A stretch of DNA of 64,000 nt from Flavihumibacter cheonanensis (GCF_022352215.1 NZ_JAKRWF010000003.1:415854-479853), one strand, 5' to 3'. Numbered from the stretch's first letter, positions 32,539 through 42,696 are shown. Notes: a model not told the origin generated them from the sequence alone. A program made the numbers and translations.

Positions 32539-35424
32539 ATGGACTCCATCCGTGATCTGGAAGAACTTTTATTTGTACCTGAGGAACAGCCACCGCAAAC
32601 AGCTGAGGGGAACTGTATCCGCATTGTAGTATTGAAGCAATTCCGGTTTCATAAATCATTGTGCATTGAGCTCTATGATGCGCCGCTTACACAGGCAGGA
32701 AAAATAAGGAACCCTTTATCACCTGTCAGTGCTATTGATGCCTCTCAGTTGGCAGGTAATGACGCAGCTGCTGTACGATTTTATGCAGCTATCAGTCGAT
32801 TTCAAACAACTCCGGCGAATAGTATAACAAGGAGCGACATACGCAGTTTACGTACCATTATCCAAAACCCAATGAATCTTCGGTTTTTTTACCACGACCC
32901 GGAGTTTTCTGAAAATGTTAGTGCGGGATCGTTAAGGGAAGTGCAGGTTGGCGCCCTTGTGGATAAGTTTACCCTGCATGTTTATAAAGCCAGTCCGTTT
33001 TACAGGGTGAGTCCCGAACTGGAACTGGGCATTCAAAAAGTTCATCCGCAGCAATACCCATTAAAATACGGACTCTTTCTCTTGCAGGAGAACCAGCTCA
33101 TGCTGGCTGCGAATATGACTGTATTGAAACTGCTACAGGTTTTTGCAAGCCGTCAACACCTGCAATTACATGAAGACCAGTTCGCCGCATTTGAAGAGAA
33201 AATTCTTTCCAAACTGGAGAACAAGATCCGGGTGGAACGGCATTTTATAGAGCTTGCTGAAGAAGAACAATTGAAGGAAGCAGGATGGAAAGGCGCGATG
33301 GAAGGGCTGATCTACCTGGCTGATCTCGGGCAGTATGTAACCATCCAGCCCATGATGCGCTATGGTAGTATGGAAGTACCCCTGCGTAGCAAAAAAATGG
33401 TTTACCTGCCCGATACCAAAGGCAGATTACTTGCCATGCAACGTGATGATTCCGCCGAGAATGCATTCCTGTCGATGGTACTGCAGCAACATCCGCATTT
33501 CATGGAGCAATTGGATAATGAGTTACCTTATTTCTACCTGCATCGGGATCGCTTTCTGGATGAAGACTGGTTCCTGGATGCGTTTGCGCAATGGAGGGCT
33601 GCAGGCATATCCATTTTTGGGTTTAATCAATTGAAGGAAAATAAAAAGAGTGCTTTTAAAGGAACCATTACTGTGCGGGTGGTATCCGGACTCAATTGGT
33701 TTAATGTAAAGATCAATGCCAAATACGGCGATCAGCAGGCTTCGCTGCAACAAATTCAAAAATCCATCAGAAATAAAAGTAAGTATGTGCAACTGGATGA
33801 TGGCACCCTTGGATTGTTACCCGAAGAATGGATAGAACGTTTTTCAACGTTTTTCTTTGGTGCCTCGGTCATGGGGGAAGATTTGATTCTACCCGCCATG
33901 CAGTTTGAAAGCATCAGTCAGCAATTCACGGATGACGAAATGGATTCAGCAGTTCAACAAAAAATCAAAAACTATCGGGAACGCTTAACCGATATCAAAT
34001 CTATTGAATCGGTGCGGGTTCCCTCCACCTTGCATACCGAGCTTCGTCACTACCAGCAGGAAGGACTTAATTGGTTGTACTTCCTGCATGAAAATGAATT
34101 TGGCGGTGTACTCGCAGATGATATGGGCTTAGGCAAAACGGTGCAGGTGATCGCCTTTTTGTTACTATTGAAAGAGAAAAACCATGACTCCACTCACCTA
34201 TTAGTAGTACCCACCTCCCTGCTCTTTAACTGGCAGGTAGAATTGCAGCGCTTCGCACCTTCCTTGAAATGCCTGACGCTGCATGGTGCTAATCGCACTA
34301 AAAACACGGAGACATTTGATCAGTATGATATCATTCTCACCTCTTATGGCACGCTCTTAACAGATATCACTTACCTGCGCCGGTTTCAGTTTAGTTATGT
34401 ATTACTCGATGAATCACAACAGATTAAGAATCCCGACTCACAACGCTACCAGGCAGTACAGATGTTAAAAAGCAGGAATCGCTTAGCCATCACCGGTACA
34501 CCCTTCGAAAACAATACCATGGATCTGTATGCGCAGTTTTCTTTTGTTTGTCCGGGTTTACTGGGAAATAAAAAATACTTCCAGGATATCTACTCCACTC
34601 CCATCGACCGGTTCGAGAACCGCCAGCGTTCAGAAGAGTTGCAACAAAAAATCAGGCCCTTCCTGCTACGGCGCACCAAGGAAGATGTGATCCAGGAGTT
34701 GCCGGATAAAATAGAGCAAATCCTGTATTGCCCAATGGGAGAGGCACAACGAGCCGTGTACAATGCCTATGAAAAAGACCTGCGGGATTACCTGGAAGAC
34801 AAACTGGAAGATGAAATCCTACGCAATTCCATTCATGTATTACGCGGCTTAACGCAGCTCCGGCAGATCTGTGATGATCCAAGGTTGTTGCAAGCGGATC
34901 AGTTGCAGGGAGAAGGTTCTTCGAAAATTCAGTTACTGATCGAGCAGGTGCAAAACAAATCGCCCCGACATAAAATTCTGATTTTCTCTCAGTTTGTTTC
35001 CATGCTCGATTTGATTGCTATTGAGTTGAACAAATTGGGTATCGTTTACGAAACACTCACCGGAGCTACCAGGGACAGACAAGGAGCGGTGGATCGCTTT
35101 CAGCAGGATCCTGAAGTGCGGGTGTTTCTGTTAAGTCTGAAAGCCGGTGGAGTAGGACTTAATCTGACTGCAGCCAGTTATGTGTACCTGGTAGATCCCT
35201 GGTGGAATCCGGCAGTGGAAGACCAGGCTATTGACCGGGCCTATCGCATCGGGCAACACCAGAATGTGCAGGCGATAAGGCTGATTTGTCCGGGTACGGT
35301 GGAAGAAAAAATGCGCCAGCTCCAGCAAAGCAAAAGAGAGCTTTCTGCCGGATTGGTACAAAGCGGGAAGGCTATTTTTAGTAGTATGTCCAAAGAAGAT
35401 TGGAGAGTGGTGTTGGGAGGATAA
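32539..35424 (+). CDS. SNF2 family DEAD/DEAH-box helicase
   Basis: 961 residues. About 490 residues of N-terminal region precede the Swi2/Snf2 ATPase core. Core motifs: LADDMGLGKT (Walker A, near 527), LDESQQIKN (the DExx box reads DESQ), ITGTPFENN, LRRTKEDV, then the second lobe with IFSQFVSMLD, SLKAGGVGLNLTAA and the arginine-finger segment DRAYRIGQ. It translocates along double-stranded DNA using ATP, without strand separation in the usual model, and remodels DNA-protein complexes. The role in this bacterium is unknown; no methylase or nuclease partner suggests a defence system. It ends 20 nt from the convergent LLM gene. Confidence 0.9.
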   Translation: MDSIRDLEELLFVPEEQPPQTAEGNCIRIVVLKQFRFHKSLCIELYDAPLTQAGKIRNPLSPVSAIDASQLAGNDAAAVRFYAAISRFQTTPANSITRSDIRSLRTIIQNPMNLRFFYHDPEFSENVSAGSLREVQVGALVDKFTLHVYKASPFYRVSPELELGIQKVHPQQYPLKYGLFLLQENQLMLAANMTVLKLLQVFASRQHLQLHEDQFAAFEEKILSKLENKIRVERHFIELAEEEQLKEAGWKGAMEGLIYLADLGQYVTIQPMMRYGSMEVPLRSKKMVYLPDTKGRLLAMQRDDSAENAFLSMVLQQHPHFMEQLDNELPYFYLHRDRFLDEDWFLDAFAQWRAAGISIFGFNQLKENKKSAFKGTITVRVVSGLNWFNVKINAKYGDQQASLQQIQKSIRNKSKYVQLDDGTLGLLPEEWIERFSTFFFGASVMGEDLILPAMQFESISQQFTDDEMDSAVQQKIKNYRERLTDIKSIESVRVPSTLHTELRHYQQEGLNWLYFLHENEFGGVLADDMGLGKTVQVIAFLLLLKEKNHDSTHLLVVPTSLLFNWQVELQRFAPSLKCLTLHGANRTKNTETFDQYDIILTSYGTLLTDITYLRRFQFSYVLLDESQQIKNPDSQRYQAVQMLKSRNRLAITGTPFENNTMDLYAQFSFVCPGLLGNKKYFQDIYSTPIDRFENRQRSEELQQKIRPFLLRRTKEDVIQELPDKIEQILYCPMGEAQRAVYNAYEKDLRDYLEDKLEDEILRNSIHVLRGLTQLRQICDDPRLLQADQLQGEGSSKIQLLIEQVQNKSPRHKILIFSQFVSMLDLIAIELNKLGIVYETLTGATRDRQGAVDRFQQDPEVRVFLLSLKAGGVGLNLTAASYVYLVDPWWNPAVEDQAIDRAYRIGQHQNVQAIRLICPGTVEEKMRQLQQSKRELSAGLVQSGKAIFSSMSKEDWRVVLGG

Positions 35425-35444
35425 AGCTTTTGGCGGTGAAATCA

Positions 35445-36395
35445 TTAATGGATAAGAATGGATCGGATATCTTCCAGGTAATCAGTTTGATTTTTACTGA
35501 TATTATGTAGATGAATACGCGCGGGTTGAAGGGATTTAATCTTTTCAATTCGCTGCTTGAGATCCTTCATATCTGTGATCAAAATCATATTCTCAATGAT
35601 ATCTTCCCGGGTGATCTCCTCTCCTGCTTCATCGAATTCTTCTGTGCTGGAGAGATTGGCCAATTTATCCAGGCCTACCATATTTGATCGCCATTGTTCA
35701 TAAGCCTGTTCCACGGCTTCCTTCCAGGACCGCGCGTAACAAAAAGAGAGTTGAAGGTGAACGGGTTTGTTTTCTCCCTGTTTTTTAAATGCATTGATTT
35801 TGGCTGCGGCTTCTTCGAGGTTATCATCTACGGTGGTTAATAATCCCTCTGCCCAATTACCTGCCCATTCTGCCGTTGCTTCAGATAAGGCTGCACAGAA
35901 TAAGGGCGGTGGTATTGCCGGCCGGGAATACAATCGCGCTTTGCGCACCCGGATATGCCCATTAAAATCGACCTGCTCTCCCTTGAACAAGGCATCCATT
36001 ACTTCTTTGCATTGCAGCAGGCGTTCATTTCGGATAGCTTTCTCCGGCCAACCTTCTCCAGTGATCGATTCATTGAGTGCTTCGCCACTGCCCAATTCAA
36101 CAATCAGTCGATCCGGAAACATCAGTGAGATGGTTGCAAGCGCCTGCGCTACAATGGCGGGATGCAGTCGTTGTCCGGGTGCACAAACCATACTGAATGG
36201 CAACCTGCAAACCTGCATCGCAACAGGTAACCAACTCAGGGTGAAACCACTCTCTCCCTGTCGTTTACTCCAGGGATGAAAATGATCCGAAGAATGAATG
36301 GCCGTAAACCCGGCTGCTTCGGCTTGTTGAACATACCCGAGTAATTCAACCGGACCAAACTGTTCATGCGAAGCATGGTAGGAGATCAGGCACAT
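35445..36395 (-). CDS. LLM-class flavin-dependent oxidoreductase (TIGR03885-type)
   Basis: 316 residues with the bacterial luciferase-like barrel. The N-terminus reads ISYHASHEQF and AIHSSDHFHPW, which match the non-F420 branch described as flavin-using relatives of F420-dependent enzymes. It also has the family segment RLIVELGSGEALNES and the flavin phosphate region GHIRVRKARLYSRP. It likely uses reduced FMN in the cytoplasm; substrate unknown. It ends close to the helicase gene and is followed upstream by a small lipoprotein gene on the same strand. Confidence 0.85.
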   Translation of the reverse strand: MCLISYHASHEQFGPVELLGYVQQAEAAGFTAIHSSDHFHPWSKRQGESGFTLSWLPVAMQVCRLPFSMVCAPGQRLHPAIVAQALATISLMFPDRLIVELGSGEALNESITGEGWPEKAIRNERLLQCKEVMDALFKGEQVDFNGHIRVRKARLYSRPAIPPPLFCAALSEATAEWAGNWAEGLLTTVDDNLEEAAAKINAFKKQGENKPVHLQLSFCYARSWKEAVEQAYEQWRSNMVGLDKLANLSSTEEFDEAGEEITREDIIENMILITDMKDLKQRIEKIKSLQPARIHLHNISKNQTDYLEDIRSILIH

Positions 36396-36414
36396 ATGAT
36401 TAATGCAGGTATGT

Positions 36415-36621
36415 TTAATGCGGGCGGTTTAACGAATCTGCAGCTGAGCGCGTGCTGTCTGCTGCAGTTTCCACAGTTGGTGGAACATTCACATTGCCCG
36501 GAGGATACTTGGTAAAGGAAGTGTCTTCGGGTTTCACTTTTACATCATCTGATTCATGCTGTTCTGCATTCCCGCAGGCAAATAAAAATGCCGTGCTGAT
36601 CAATATAAAAAGCTGTTTCAT
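36415..36621 (-). CDS. Small lipoprotein (68 residues)
   Basis: Lipoprotein signal MKQLFILISTAFLFAC with the acylated Cys at position 16, then a short hydrophilic tail rich in Glu, Asp, Thr and Pro (VKPEDTSFTKYPPGNVNVPP). The start at 36621 is chosen over 36693 because the extra 24 residues overlap the palindromic repeat and lack signal features. Function unknown. It lies 19 nt upstream of the LLM oxidoreductase gene on the same strand. Confidence 0.7.
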   Translation of the reverse strand: MKQLFILISTAFLFACGNAEQHESDDVKVKPEDTSFTKYPPGNVNVPPTVETAADSTRSAADSLNRPH

Positions 36622-36661
36622 ATGTTTTTTTCGGCTGTTGTAAAAAGATCGTACCACTCCG

Positions 36662-36702
36662 CCACCCGTCCGGTGCCACCGGACGGGTGGCACCGGACGG
36701 GT
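36662..36702. repeat. REP-like palindromic element
   Basis: One CACCCGTCCGGTG arm followed by CACCGGACGGGTG and a further GCACCGGACGGGT, between the divergent small lipoprotein gene and GH92 gene. It is the same unit series as at 7443-7484 and lies 20 nt from the GH92 start codon. Confidence 0.7.
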
Positions 36703-36722
36703 AAATTCAGTAATTTCAACCT

Positions 36723-38885
36723 ATGAAATCAGTAGGAATTTTAATAGCGGGAGGCCTGGCAATTTCAGTTGCATGCAATGCGCAACAACTTACCCAATTT
36801 GTGGATCCCTTTTTAGGTACCGGCGGTCACGGGCACGTTTTCCCCGGGGCAGCTTATCCCTTTGGCATGATCCAGTTGAGTCCGGATAATGGCGACCAGG
36901 GCTGGGACTGGGTGGCAGGTTACCATTACAGCAGCAATACCATCGCAGGATTCAGTCATACCCATTTAAGCGGAACCGGTATTGGCGATTGGTGTGATAT
37001 TTCTGTATTGCCCCTGGCCGATACGAATGGAGCAACTGCCCCGCTGATTAAAATACCTTTCAGTCACGACCGGGAAAAAGCACGTCCCGGTTACTACGAA
37101 GTTCAATTAGGCAACCAGGTAAAGGCCCAGCTCACCACCACCGAGCGGGTTGGATATCATCGGTATCAGTTCCCCGGCAACAAAGGCTGGCTTCGCTTTG
37201 ACATGGGATTCGCCATCAACTGGGATGCACCACTCACAGCCAACCTGCAATTGCTGAACGATTCGACCCTTGTGGGTTATCGCCTCTCCACTGGCTGGGC
37301 CAAAAACCAACGGGTTTATTTTGCCGCCCGTTTCTCAAAATCAGTTACCCATAGCCGTTACCTGAACCTGGAAGAATTCAGTGAGGGGAAAGCAATCGGC
37401 AAACAAAGTAAAGTGCTGCTGGAATTTGAAACAGGGAACACACCACTGCAAGTGCGGGTAGCCATTAGCAGCGTAGGTACTGAAGGAGCGCTGGCTGCGC
37501 TGAATGAAACAGCGGCCTTGTCATTTGATGCAGTTGATCAGCTGGCTACTGCAGCCTGGGAAAAAGAACTGAAAAAAATTGAAATCCAAACCACCGACAA
37601 AGCCTTAGCTACCAGTTTTTATACGGCGCTTTATCGCACCTGTATGGCACCGATCTTGTTATCGGATACCGATGGACGTTATAGCAATCACGATGGAAAA
37701 ATCGGGCAGTCGCTAAATGGACAACCTAAATACACCATATTTTCTTTATGGGATACATTCAGAGCATTAAATCCGCTTTATACATTCACTCAGCCTGAAA
37801 AAGTGCCGGTATTCATCAACAGCCTGTTGAGTTTTTATCGCGATAACGGATTGTTGCCGGTTTGGGACATCAGTTCCTGGGAAGCCAATACCATGACCGG
37901 TTATCATGCTATTCCAGTAATAACGGATGCCATTCTAAAAAATATTCCCGGCTTTGATGTAAACCTGGCTTATGAAGCGATGAAAGCAAGTGCGCACCAG
38001 CAACAAAGAGGAACACCGGAATACATTCGTTTCGGATATTTGCCCCAGGACAAACATGGATGGAGTGTTACCATTACACTGGAATATGCATTTGATGATT
38101 ACTGTATTGCGCAGGTTGCTAAAAAGCTGGGTAAGAAAGAAGAGTATGCGTATTTCATGAAAAGGGCCACCAGTTATAAAAACCTGTTTGACCCCTCAAC
38201 CGGATTTATGCGGGGTAAAGACAGTACCGGCAAGTTCATCGAACCCTTTGATCCTTTATTATCAGAACATGGGTTTGAAGGACAATACATCGAAGGCACT
38301 GCCTGGCAGCACAGTTTTTTTGTACCACATGATGTGGCTGGATTGGCAGCACTCTATGGCGGAAAGAACAAACTGGTGGAGAAACTGAACGCACTCTTTA
38401 ATTCAACCAGCGAAATGCATGGCGATAATATATCTATAGATGTAAGTGGACTCATTGGCCAATACGCACATGGAAATGAGCCAAGCCATCACATCATTTA
38501 TATGTATACAGCGCTGGGTCGTCCGGATCTGGCTGCCGAAAAAATCAGGCTGACAGTTGACAGTATGTATAAAACCGGTCCGGATGGTTTGAGTGGCAAT
38601 GACGACTGCGGACAGATGAGTGCCTGGCTGGTATGGTCGGCATTGGGGATGTATCCTATGAACCCCGTAAGCGGCGAGTACACAATTGGTGTTCCCCTGG
38701 TGGATGCTGCAAGCCTGCAGTTACCAAATGGCAAGACACTGGAAATACGCACTAAAAAAACCAATCAACCTGGCAGGACTGGAGTTCGATCGATAAAGCT
38801 GAATGGCAAATCCATACCGGTTCAGTCGGTAACGCACCAGCAGCTCTTACGGGGAGGGGTACTCGAATTTACCATTCACCAATGA
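36723..38885 (+). CDS. Alpha-1,2-mannosidase-type glycoside hydrolase, family 92
   Basis: 720 residues with a signal peptide ending at ACNAQ. Family 92 starts with VDPFLGTGGHGHVFPGA and PFGMIQLSPDNG, followed by the (alpha/alpha)6 domain whose hallmark regions include FSLWDTFRALNPLY and SGNDDCGQMSAW near residue 625. These calcium-dependent exo-enzymes release mannose by inversion and are abundant in Bacteroidota that feed on N-glycans or fungal mannan. No SusC/SusD genes flank it, so it is not part of a classical utilisation locus. Its 3' end overlaps the convergent FAD oxidoreductase gene by 17 nt. Confidence 0.9.
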   Translation: MKSVGILIAGGLAISVACNAQQLTQFVDPFLGTGGHGHVFPGAAYPFGMIQLSPDNGDQGWDWVAGYHYSSNTIAGFSHTHLSGTGIGDWCDISVLPLADTNGATAPLIKIPFSHDREKARPGYYEVQLGNQVKAQLTTTERVGYHRYQFPGNKGWLRFDMGFAINWDAPLTANLQLLNDSTLVGYRLSTGWAKNQRVYFAARFSKSVTHSRYLNLEEFSEGKAIGKQSKVLLEFETGNTPLQVRVAISSVGTEGALAALNETAALSFDAVDQLATAAWEKELKKIEIQTTDKALATSFYTALYRTCMAPILLSDTDGRYSNHDGKIGQSLNGQPKYTIFSLWDTFRALNPLYTFTQPEKVPVFINSLLSFYRDNGLLPVWDISSWEANTMTGYHAIPVITDAILKNIPGFDVNLAYEAMKASAHQQQRGTPEYIRFGYLPQDKHGWSVTITLEYAFDDYCIAQVAKKLGKKEEYAYFMKRATSYKNLFDPSTGFMRGKDSTGKFIEPFDPLLSEHGFEGQYIEGTAWQHSFFVPHDVAGLAALYGGKNKLVEKLNALFNSTSEMHGDNISIDVSGLIGQYAHGNEPSHHIIYMYTALGRPDLAAEKIRLTVDSMYKTGPDGLSGNDDCGQMSAWLVWSALGMYPMNPVSGEYTIGVPLVDAASLQLPNGKTLEIRTKKTNQPGRTGVRSIKLNGKSIPVQSVTHQQLLRGGVLEFTIHQ

Positions 38886-40713
38886 GATTAACAGGACGAT
38901 CAAAAGGTTTTACCAGTTGATCCAGCAAAACCGCTAATTCTTTTTTAGTGATGGGGCGAATGGGATCAAAATTTTGCAAGCCCCATTTTTTCCAATAGCC
39001 TTTCATTCTGCGGGTATTGGAACTGCCAGCCAGTTGAAAAGCGGACCGGATTGACAAACTCCCGCTATCTACAAAAACTTCGGCTGGTATGGAAGAACCA
39101 GGAGGCAAAAAGATTTTCAGATCTTCCAGGAAATCCTGTGTTAGAATAGTGCTATCCGGATAAAACCAGGTTTGATTGGCCCACTGAAAAGGAATGCCTT
39201 TCCCTTTGAGTAAACCGGTTGATCCGACCCGGTGTATGGCCTGAAATTGAGGATGAGCAGGAGGCACATCCAGGAAGGGTTGGATCATTGCCTTTTGATC
39301 GAGCAGGAGCTGCTGGACTTTCCGAACGGAAAGTTGATCAGGAGCTTTGCGTTCATTTACAGCAAGGGAAGCAATCGCGCCAGCTGCTTGTCCGGTTAAT
39401 AGAACAACTGGTTGCAATCGCGTTGTTCCATTCACAACATTACTAACACTGATCGATTTATCCGCCACCATAAAGCCTTCGATTCCTGGAACAACTAATG
39501 CTCCCATGGGAATTGCATAAGAAGGAACCGGGTAAAAATTTAAATGCTGGGGAGCAGCGGGATTTTTTTTATGATGATGATCAATCGGATAATCACCCAC
39601 TGAAATACCGGTTCGGTATAACGGTTGTCCATTACCGTAAGGATCAGCGATATGATTGATGGTAAAGCGAACAGCACCCTTAACCCGTCTGCCTTCGCGA
39701 TGGTAAGGCATCAGGGCGAATCCATTGCCAGTAGGAAATTCATCCACTGCCAATCCCAGGTGTTTGAAACCCAACTGGTGTTGAATAAAATAAATAAAGC
39801 GCAGCGTGGTGGCTTTTGCTTTTGCCAATTCTTTGATTCGTTGAGCAGGAGATAATTCAACCAGTTCTAGGTAGGTATCGTTGCCCTGGTTGGGCCAGTT
39901 CAGCATGTATTTATTACCAGGCAACTTTCCATATTCCAGCATTTTTGCCGCATTCACGGAAGGTTTGGGCAAACTGGTATTGATATAGTAATCGGTGCAG
40001 GCACCATCGAATTCAGCGGGATCATAACCAGCGGGTTTAACTATGGTGCAATCCACGCCTCTTCCATAATCTTTTAAGATAGCCACATAGGTAAGGTCCT
40101 GTATAATATTGGAAGTTTTCTCTACCCCCACCTGTTCACCGGTTTCGGATCCTGCTTCCATACCCAGGCTATAGGGCAGTTGTGCTGCAGCCAGTACATC
40201 GCCGAGTTCGGTAGCATCTATGGTAACGGAAGCACGAATGATGAGCAGTTTTCCATTGGTATTGCGGAATTGAGCTCCTTCAATTCGATTGCCCTTTTTA
40301 AGCACCTGATCGAATTCCCAACCATACATCACCGTTAGATGATTCTTTTCGCGAGCTGCCATTGCTTTTAAGATGCTATCACCCACATGTGGTTCAAACT
40401 GGGTATTGCTAACCCATCCTGTAGCCAATGCTGCAGGCGATCCATAATGATTGTATAGCGCTTGTCTGAACTCTTCCCACAAGCCGGATGGGAGGCGATG
40501 ATTGCCATCTGTAGCTGCAACTCCGGCGGCAGTAAGCATACCACCTAACCAGGGACCCGGTTCCACCAGGATGGTCTTGGTTTTGAGTCGCGCTGCCTGG
40601 ATAGCAGCCGCTGTGCCACCAGTACCACCACCAATAACCAAAACATCCGTTTTGAGTTGTTCCTGTGCTTGCAGGAACAACGGCACAAACAGCAAAAAAA
40701 AAGCGCGCAACAT
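38869..40713 (-). CDS. Secreted FAD-dependent oxidoreductase (FAD_oxidored family)
   Basis: 614 residues with a signal peptide (FFLLFVPLFLQAQ) and an immediate dinucleotide-binding fold, DVLVIGGGTGGTAAAIQAA, then LVEPGPWLGGMLTAAG. The family (PF12831) occurs with glycoside hydrolases in Bacteroidota and Planctomycetes, and is usually of unknown substrate, possibly a sugar. Later marks are VTIDATELGDVLAAA, and VVNGTTRLQPVVLLTGQAAGAIASLA closing the FAD domain. It is convergent with GH92 and shares 17 nt of 3' coding sequence, so both genes end without a terminator of their own. Confidence 0.85.
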   Translation of the reverse strand: MLRAFFLLFVPLFLQAQEQLKTDVLVIGGGTGGTAAAIQAARLKTKTILVEPGPWLGGMLTAAGVAATDGNHRLPSGLWEEFRQALYNHYGSPAALATGWVSNTQFEPHVGDSILKAMAAREKNHLTVMYGWEFDQVLKKGNRIEGAQFRNTNGKLLIIRASVTIDATELGDVLAAAQLPYSLGMEAGSETGEQVGVEKTSNIIQDLTYVAILKDYGRGVDCTIVKPAGYDPAEFDGACTDYYINTSLPKPSVNAAKMLEYGKLPGNKYMLNWPNQGNDTYLELVELSPAQRIKELAKAKATTLRFIYFIQHQLGFKHLGLAVDEFPTGNGFALMPYHREGRRVKGAVRFTINHIADPYGNGQPLYRTGISVGDYPIDHHHKKNPAAPQHLNFYPVPSYAIPMGALVVPGIEGFMVADKSISVSNVVNGTTRLQPVVLLTGQAAGAIASLAVNERKAPDQLSVRKVQQLLLDQKAMIQPFLDVPPAHPQFQAIHRVGSTGLLKGKGIPFQWANQTWFYPDSTILTQDFLEDLKIFLPPGSSIPAEVFVDSGSLSIRSAFQLAGSSNTRRMKGYWKKWGLQNFDPIRPITKKELAVLLDQLVKPFDRPVNLIGEW

Positions 40714-40722
40714 AGGACAGTG

Positions 40723-40758
40723 ATAAATTATGAATTATGATTTATGATTTATGAATTG
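40723..40758. repeat. Heptamer tandem repeat, ATGAWTT family
   Basis: About five units of ATGAATT/ATGATTT upstream of the FAD oxidoreductase start. It is the third type of 7-nt intergenic repeat in the window, and is followed by a pyrimidine-rich tract and the GTGAAAR family in reverse orientation. Confidence 0.7.
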
Positions 40759-40821
40759 AGGACCGCCTCCCTTCTTCTTTGTCTCCCTTCTCCTTTGTCT
40801 CCCTTTCACCTCTTTCCCCCC

Positions 40822-40860
40822 CTTTCACTTTTTTCACCTTTCACCTTTCACTTCTCACTT
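40822..40860. repeat. Heptamer tandem repeat, GTGAAAR family (reverse), copy 2
   Basis: Repeated TTTCACC and TTTCACT units at the end of a strongly pyrimidine-biased stretch (40760-40860), overlapping the stop codon of the MarC gene. The gap 40714-40854 contains no gene. Confidence 0.7.
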
Positions 40861-41433
40861 TATGAGCCCACTCGCATTCGTCGCAAATATCTTCACCGCA
40901 ATCGCCAGCAGAATCACCCCGAAGAATTTCCGGATGGCGATAAGGCCGGCCGCTCCAATCAGGCGTTCAATATAGTTCAGGGATCGCAGCACAATGTATA
41001 CGACCACCAGGTTAAGCAGGATACCCAGTGCAACTGTCCACACAGGATAGTTGGCCTGCAGGGAAATGATAGTGGTGAGTGTACCGGAACCCGCAATCAG
41101 TGGAAAGGCAATGGGTACAAGGGTGCCGGATTTGGGATCGCCATCGCTTTTAAAAAATTCGATACCAAGCACCATTTCGAGTCCGAGTATAAAAATTACA
41201 ATAGAACCCCCAACTGCGAACGAACCAACATCCACTCCAAGGATACCCAGGAAGCGTTCTCCCACCAGCAGAAACAGAATCATGAGCGCCCCAGAAATCA
41301 AGGTGGCGCGGAACTCCCGGATTTCACCCATTTTGGTCTTTAAGGAAATCAGGAGTGGGATGGAACCAAGGATATCAATCACCGCAAAAAGGGTGAAACT
41401 GACTGTGAGTAGTTCATCAATATTGAGAGTCAT
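40855..41433 (-). CDS. MarC family integral membrane protein
   Basis: 192 residues with six predicted membrane segments. Family marks are FAVIDILGSIPLLISL near the start, FILGLEMVLGIEFF, and VPIAFPLIAGSGTLTTIISL. MarC was once linked with antibiotic resistance, which was later withdrawn; its function is not established. It follows crtY in the same direction with 41 nt between them, so it could be read with the carotenoid genes, though there is no known functional link. Confidence 0.88.
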   Translation of the reverse strand: MTLNIDELLTVSFTLFAVIDILGSIPLLISLKTKMGEIREFRATLISGALMILFLLVGERFLGILGVDVGSFAVGGSIVIFILGLEMVLGIEFFKSDGDPKSGTLVPIAFPLIAGSGTLTTIISLQANYPVWTVALGILLNLVVVYIVLRSLNYIERLIGAAGLIAIRKFFGVILLAIAVKIFATNASGLIK

Positions 41434-41474
41434 AGTTGGAAGTTGCTTTGCTCTCCAATATTAAGCAAGTTTCC

Positions 41475-42662
41475 TCAAAACAGCTGGCGTTTGGCGGCGC
41501 GCAGGAAGGGGCCAACCGGAAGGCTGCTGATCAGCAACAATTCTTCGGGAATCCAGCTTTGGTTATCCAGAAAGCGGAAGATTCGTTGGGCTGAATTTCG
41601 TTTGAAGAGTTTGGTGAAAATTTCCGCCCCGCCCAATTCTTTATGTACCAGCACATCCAGTAATACGGAATCGTAAAACATAAATCGCCCTTCATGGCTA
41701 TCCTCGGTGGGCCGGGGCCGACCGTGATTCAACATGGAATAAATTATTTCATCACTGTTCCGCTGAATAAACTGAAAGGTATAACCACTGGAAGGTTTTG
41801 TTTGTCCGCCTGCCGTACCAATATTCACAATATTCCCTTTACCCGGATCAAAAACCCGATTGGTCATAGGAATGATGCCAAATTCTTTTTCCAGGATGGT
41901 ATATTGGTCCAGTTTGAGAAAATCCCGAATATAGGTTTTCAGCCCTTCTTCATATTCCTCTTCTTTAAGCAGTGCTTCATTGAAGAGTGTGTATTCCACC
42001 AGCGCTTTCCGGGCGGTTAACGGCATTGTATAAACGAAGGAAGCGCCATGTTCCTGGCTGATCCGAAAATCCATTAAGGTGCAGGTTGTTGGATCAAAAC
42101 AATCTGTTTCCGTTTCAATTACCCATCCCTTGAAATGCTGCAGCAGCATGTGTTTGCCGGGCGCTTCCCTGAGTTGATCAAAAGGGATAGAATTGAAAAT
42201 ATATTTTTTGGCGGTGTAGACTTCCCCGTTTTCAATGGTGAGCCGGGCGCCTTCTTTTAAGGTTTCAATGCGCTGTACCGGTTCAAAAAGCAATTGAACA
42301 TTTGGCTGCTTTTTCAGGTAGTCGATACAAAAGGAATAAAAATCAATTCCCCTGATCATTTTGTACCGATAGGGTTTGATTCTGTATTTTTTTGAAAAAC
42401 CCGGACCATGAAACCACATCTGGTCCCAAGATTTATGAACCAGTTTTTCAAAAAAACCATCTTCCTTTTCCCAGAAACACCAGGTACGGTCGTTGTTCTC
42501 TTTCCGGTCTTTATCCACCACCAGGAAACTTGAATTACTATACCTCCCGGATACCAGCATCCGGATCAGCAAACTCATGCACGCTGCACCTGCGCCCGTA
42601 AACACATAGTCGTATTCGTACCTGTAATCGTAGGGCTTATATTGAAAAAGATGTGTGGACAT
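41475..42662 (-). CDS. crtY: Lycopene beta-cyclase (CrtY type)
   Basis: 395 residues. After a short lead the dinucleotide fold begins (YVFTGAGAACMSLLIRML), and the family has DRTWCFWEK near residue 60 and the CrtY motif FDPTTCTLMDFRI. It cyclises both ends of lycopene to give beta-carotene at the inner membrane, requiring reduced FAD without net redox change. GTAGGQTKPSSGYTFQFIQ is the late conserved block. The gene is the last of the group idi-crtZ-crtY, 34 nt after crtZ. High identity of motif order makes the assignment firm; product specificity (beta or gamma ends) cannot be read from sequence alone. Confidence 0.9.
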   Translation of the reverse strand: MSTHLFQYKPYDYRYEYDYVFTGAGAACMSLLIRMLVSGRYSNSSFLVVDKDRKENNDRTWCFWEKEDGFFEKLVHKSWDQMWFHGPGFSKKYRIKPYRYKMIRGIDFYSFCIDYLKKQPNVQLLFEPVQRIETLKEGARLTIENGEVYTAKKYIFNSIPFDQLREAPGKHMLLQHFKGWVIETETDCFDPTTCTLMDFRISQEHGASFVYTMPLTARKALVEYTLFNEALLKEEEYEEGLKTYIRDFLKLDQYTILEKEFGIIPMTNRVFDPGKGNIVNIGTAGGQTKPSSGYTFQFIQRNSDEIIYSMLNHGRPRPTEDSHEGRFMFYDSVLLDVLVHKELGGAEIFTKLFKRNSAQRIFRFLDNQSWIPEELLLISSLPVGPFLRAAKRQLF

Positions 42663-42696
42663 TCACCGTGATTTAGCTGGCAGCAAGATAGACAGC

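Noticed and set aside
32539-35424. Helicase as part of a DISARM- or Dnd-type defence system
   Set aside because: No methylase, nuclease, DUF1998 or PLD gene accompanies it; neighbours are metabolic or metal genes.
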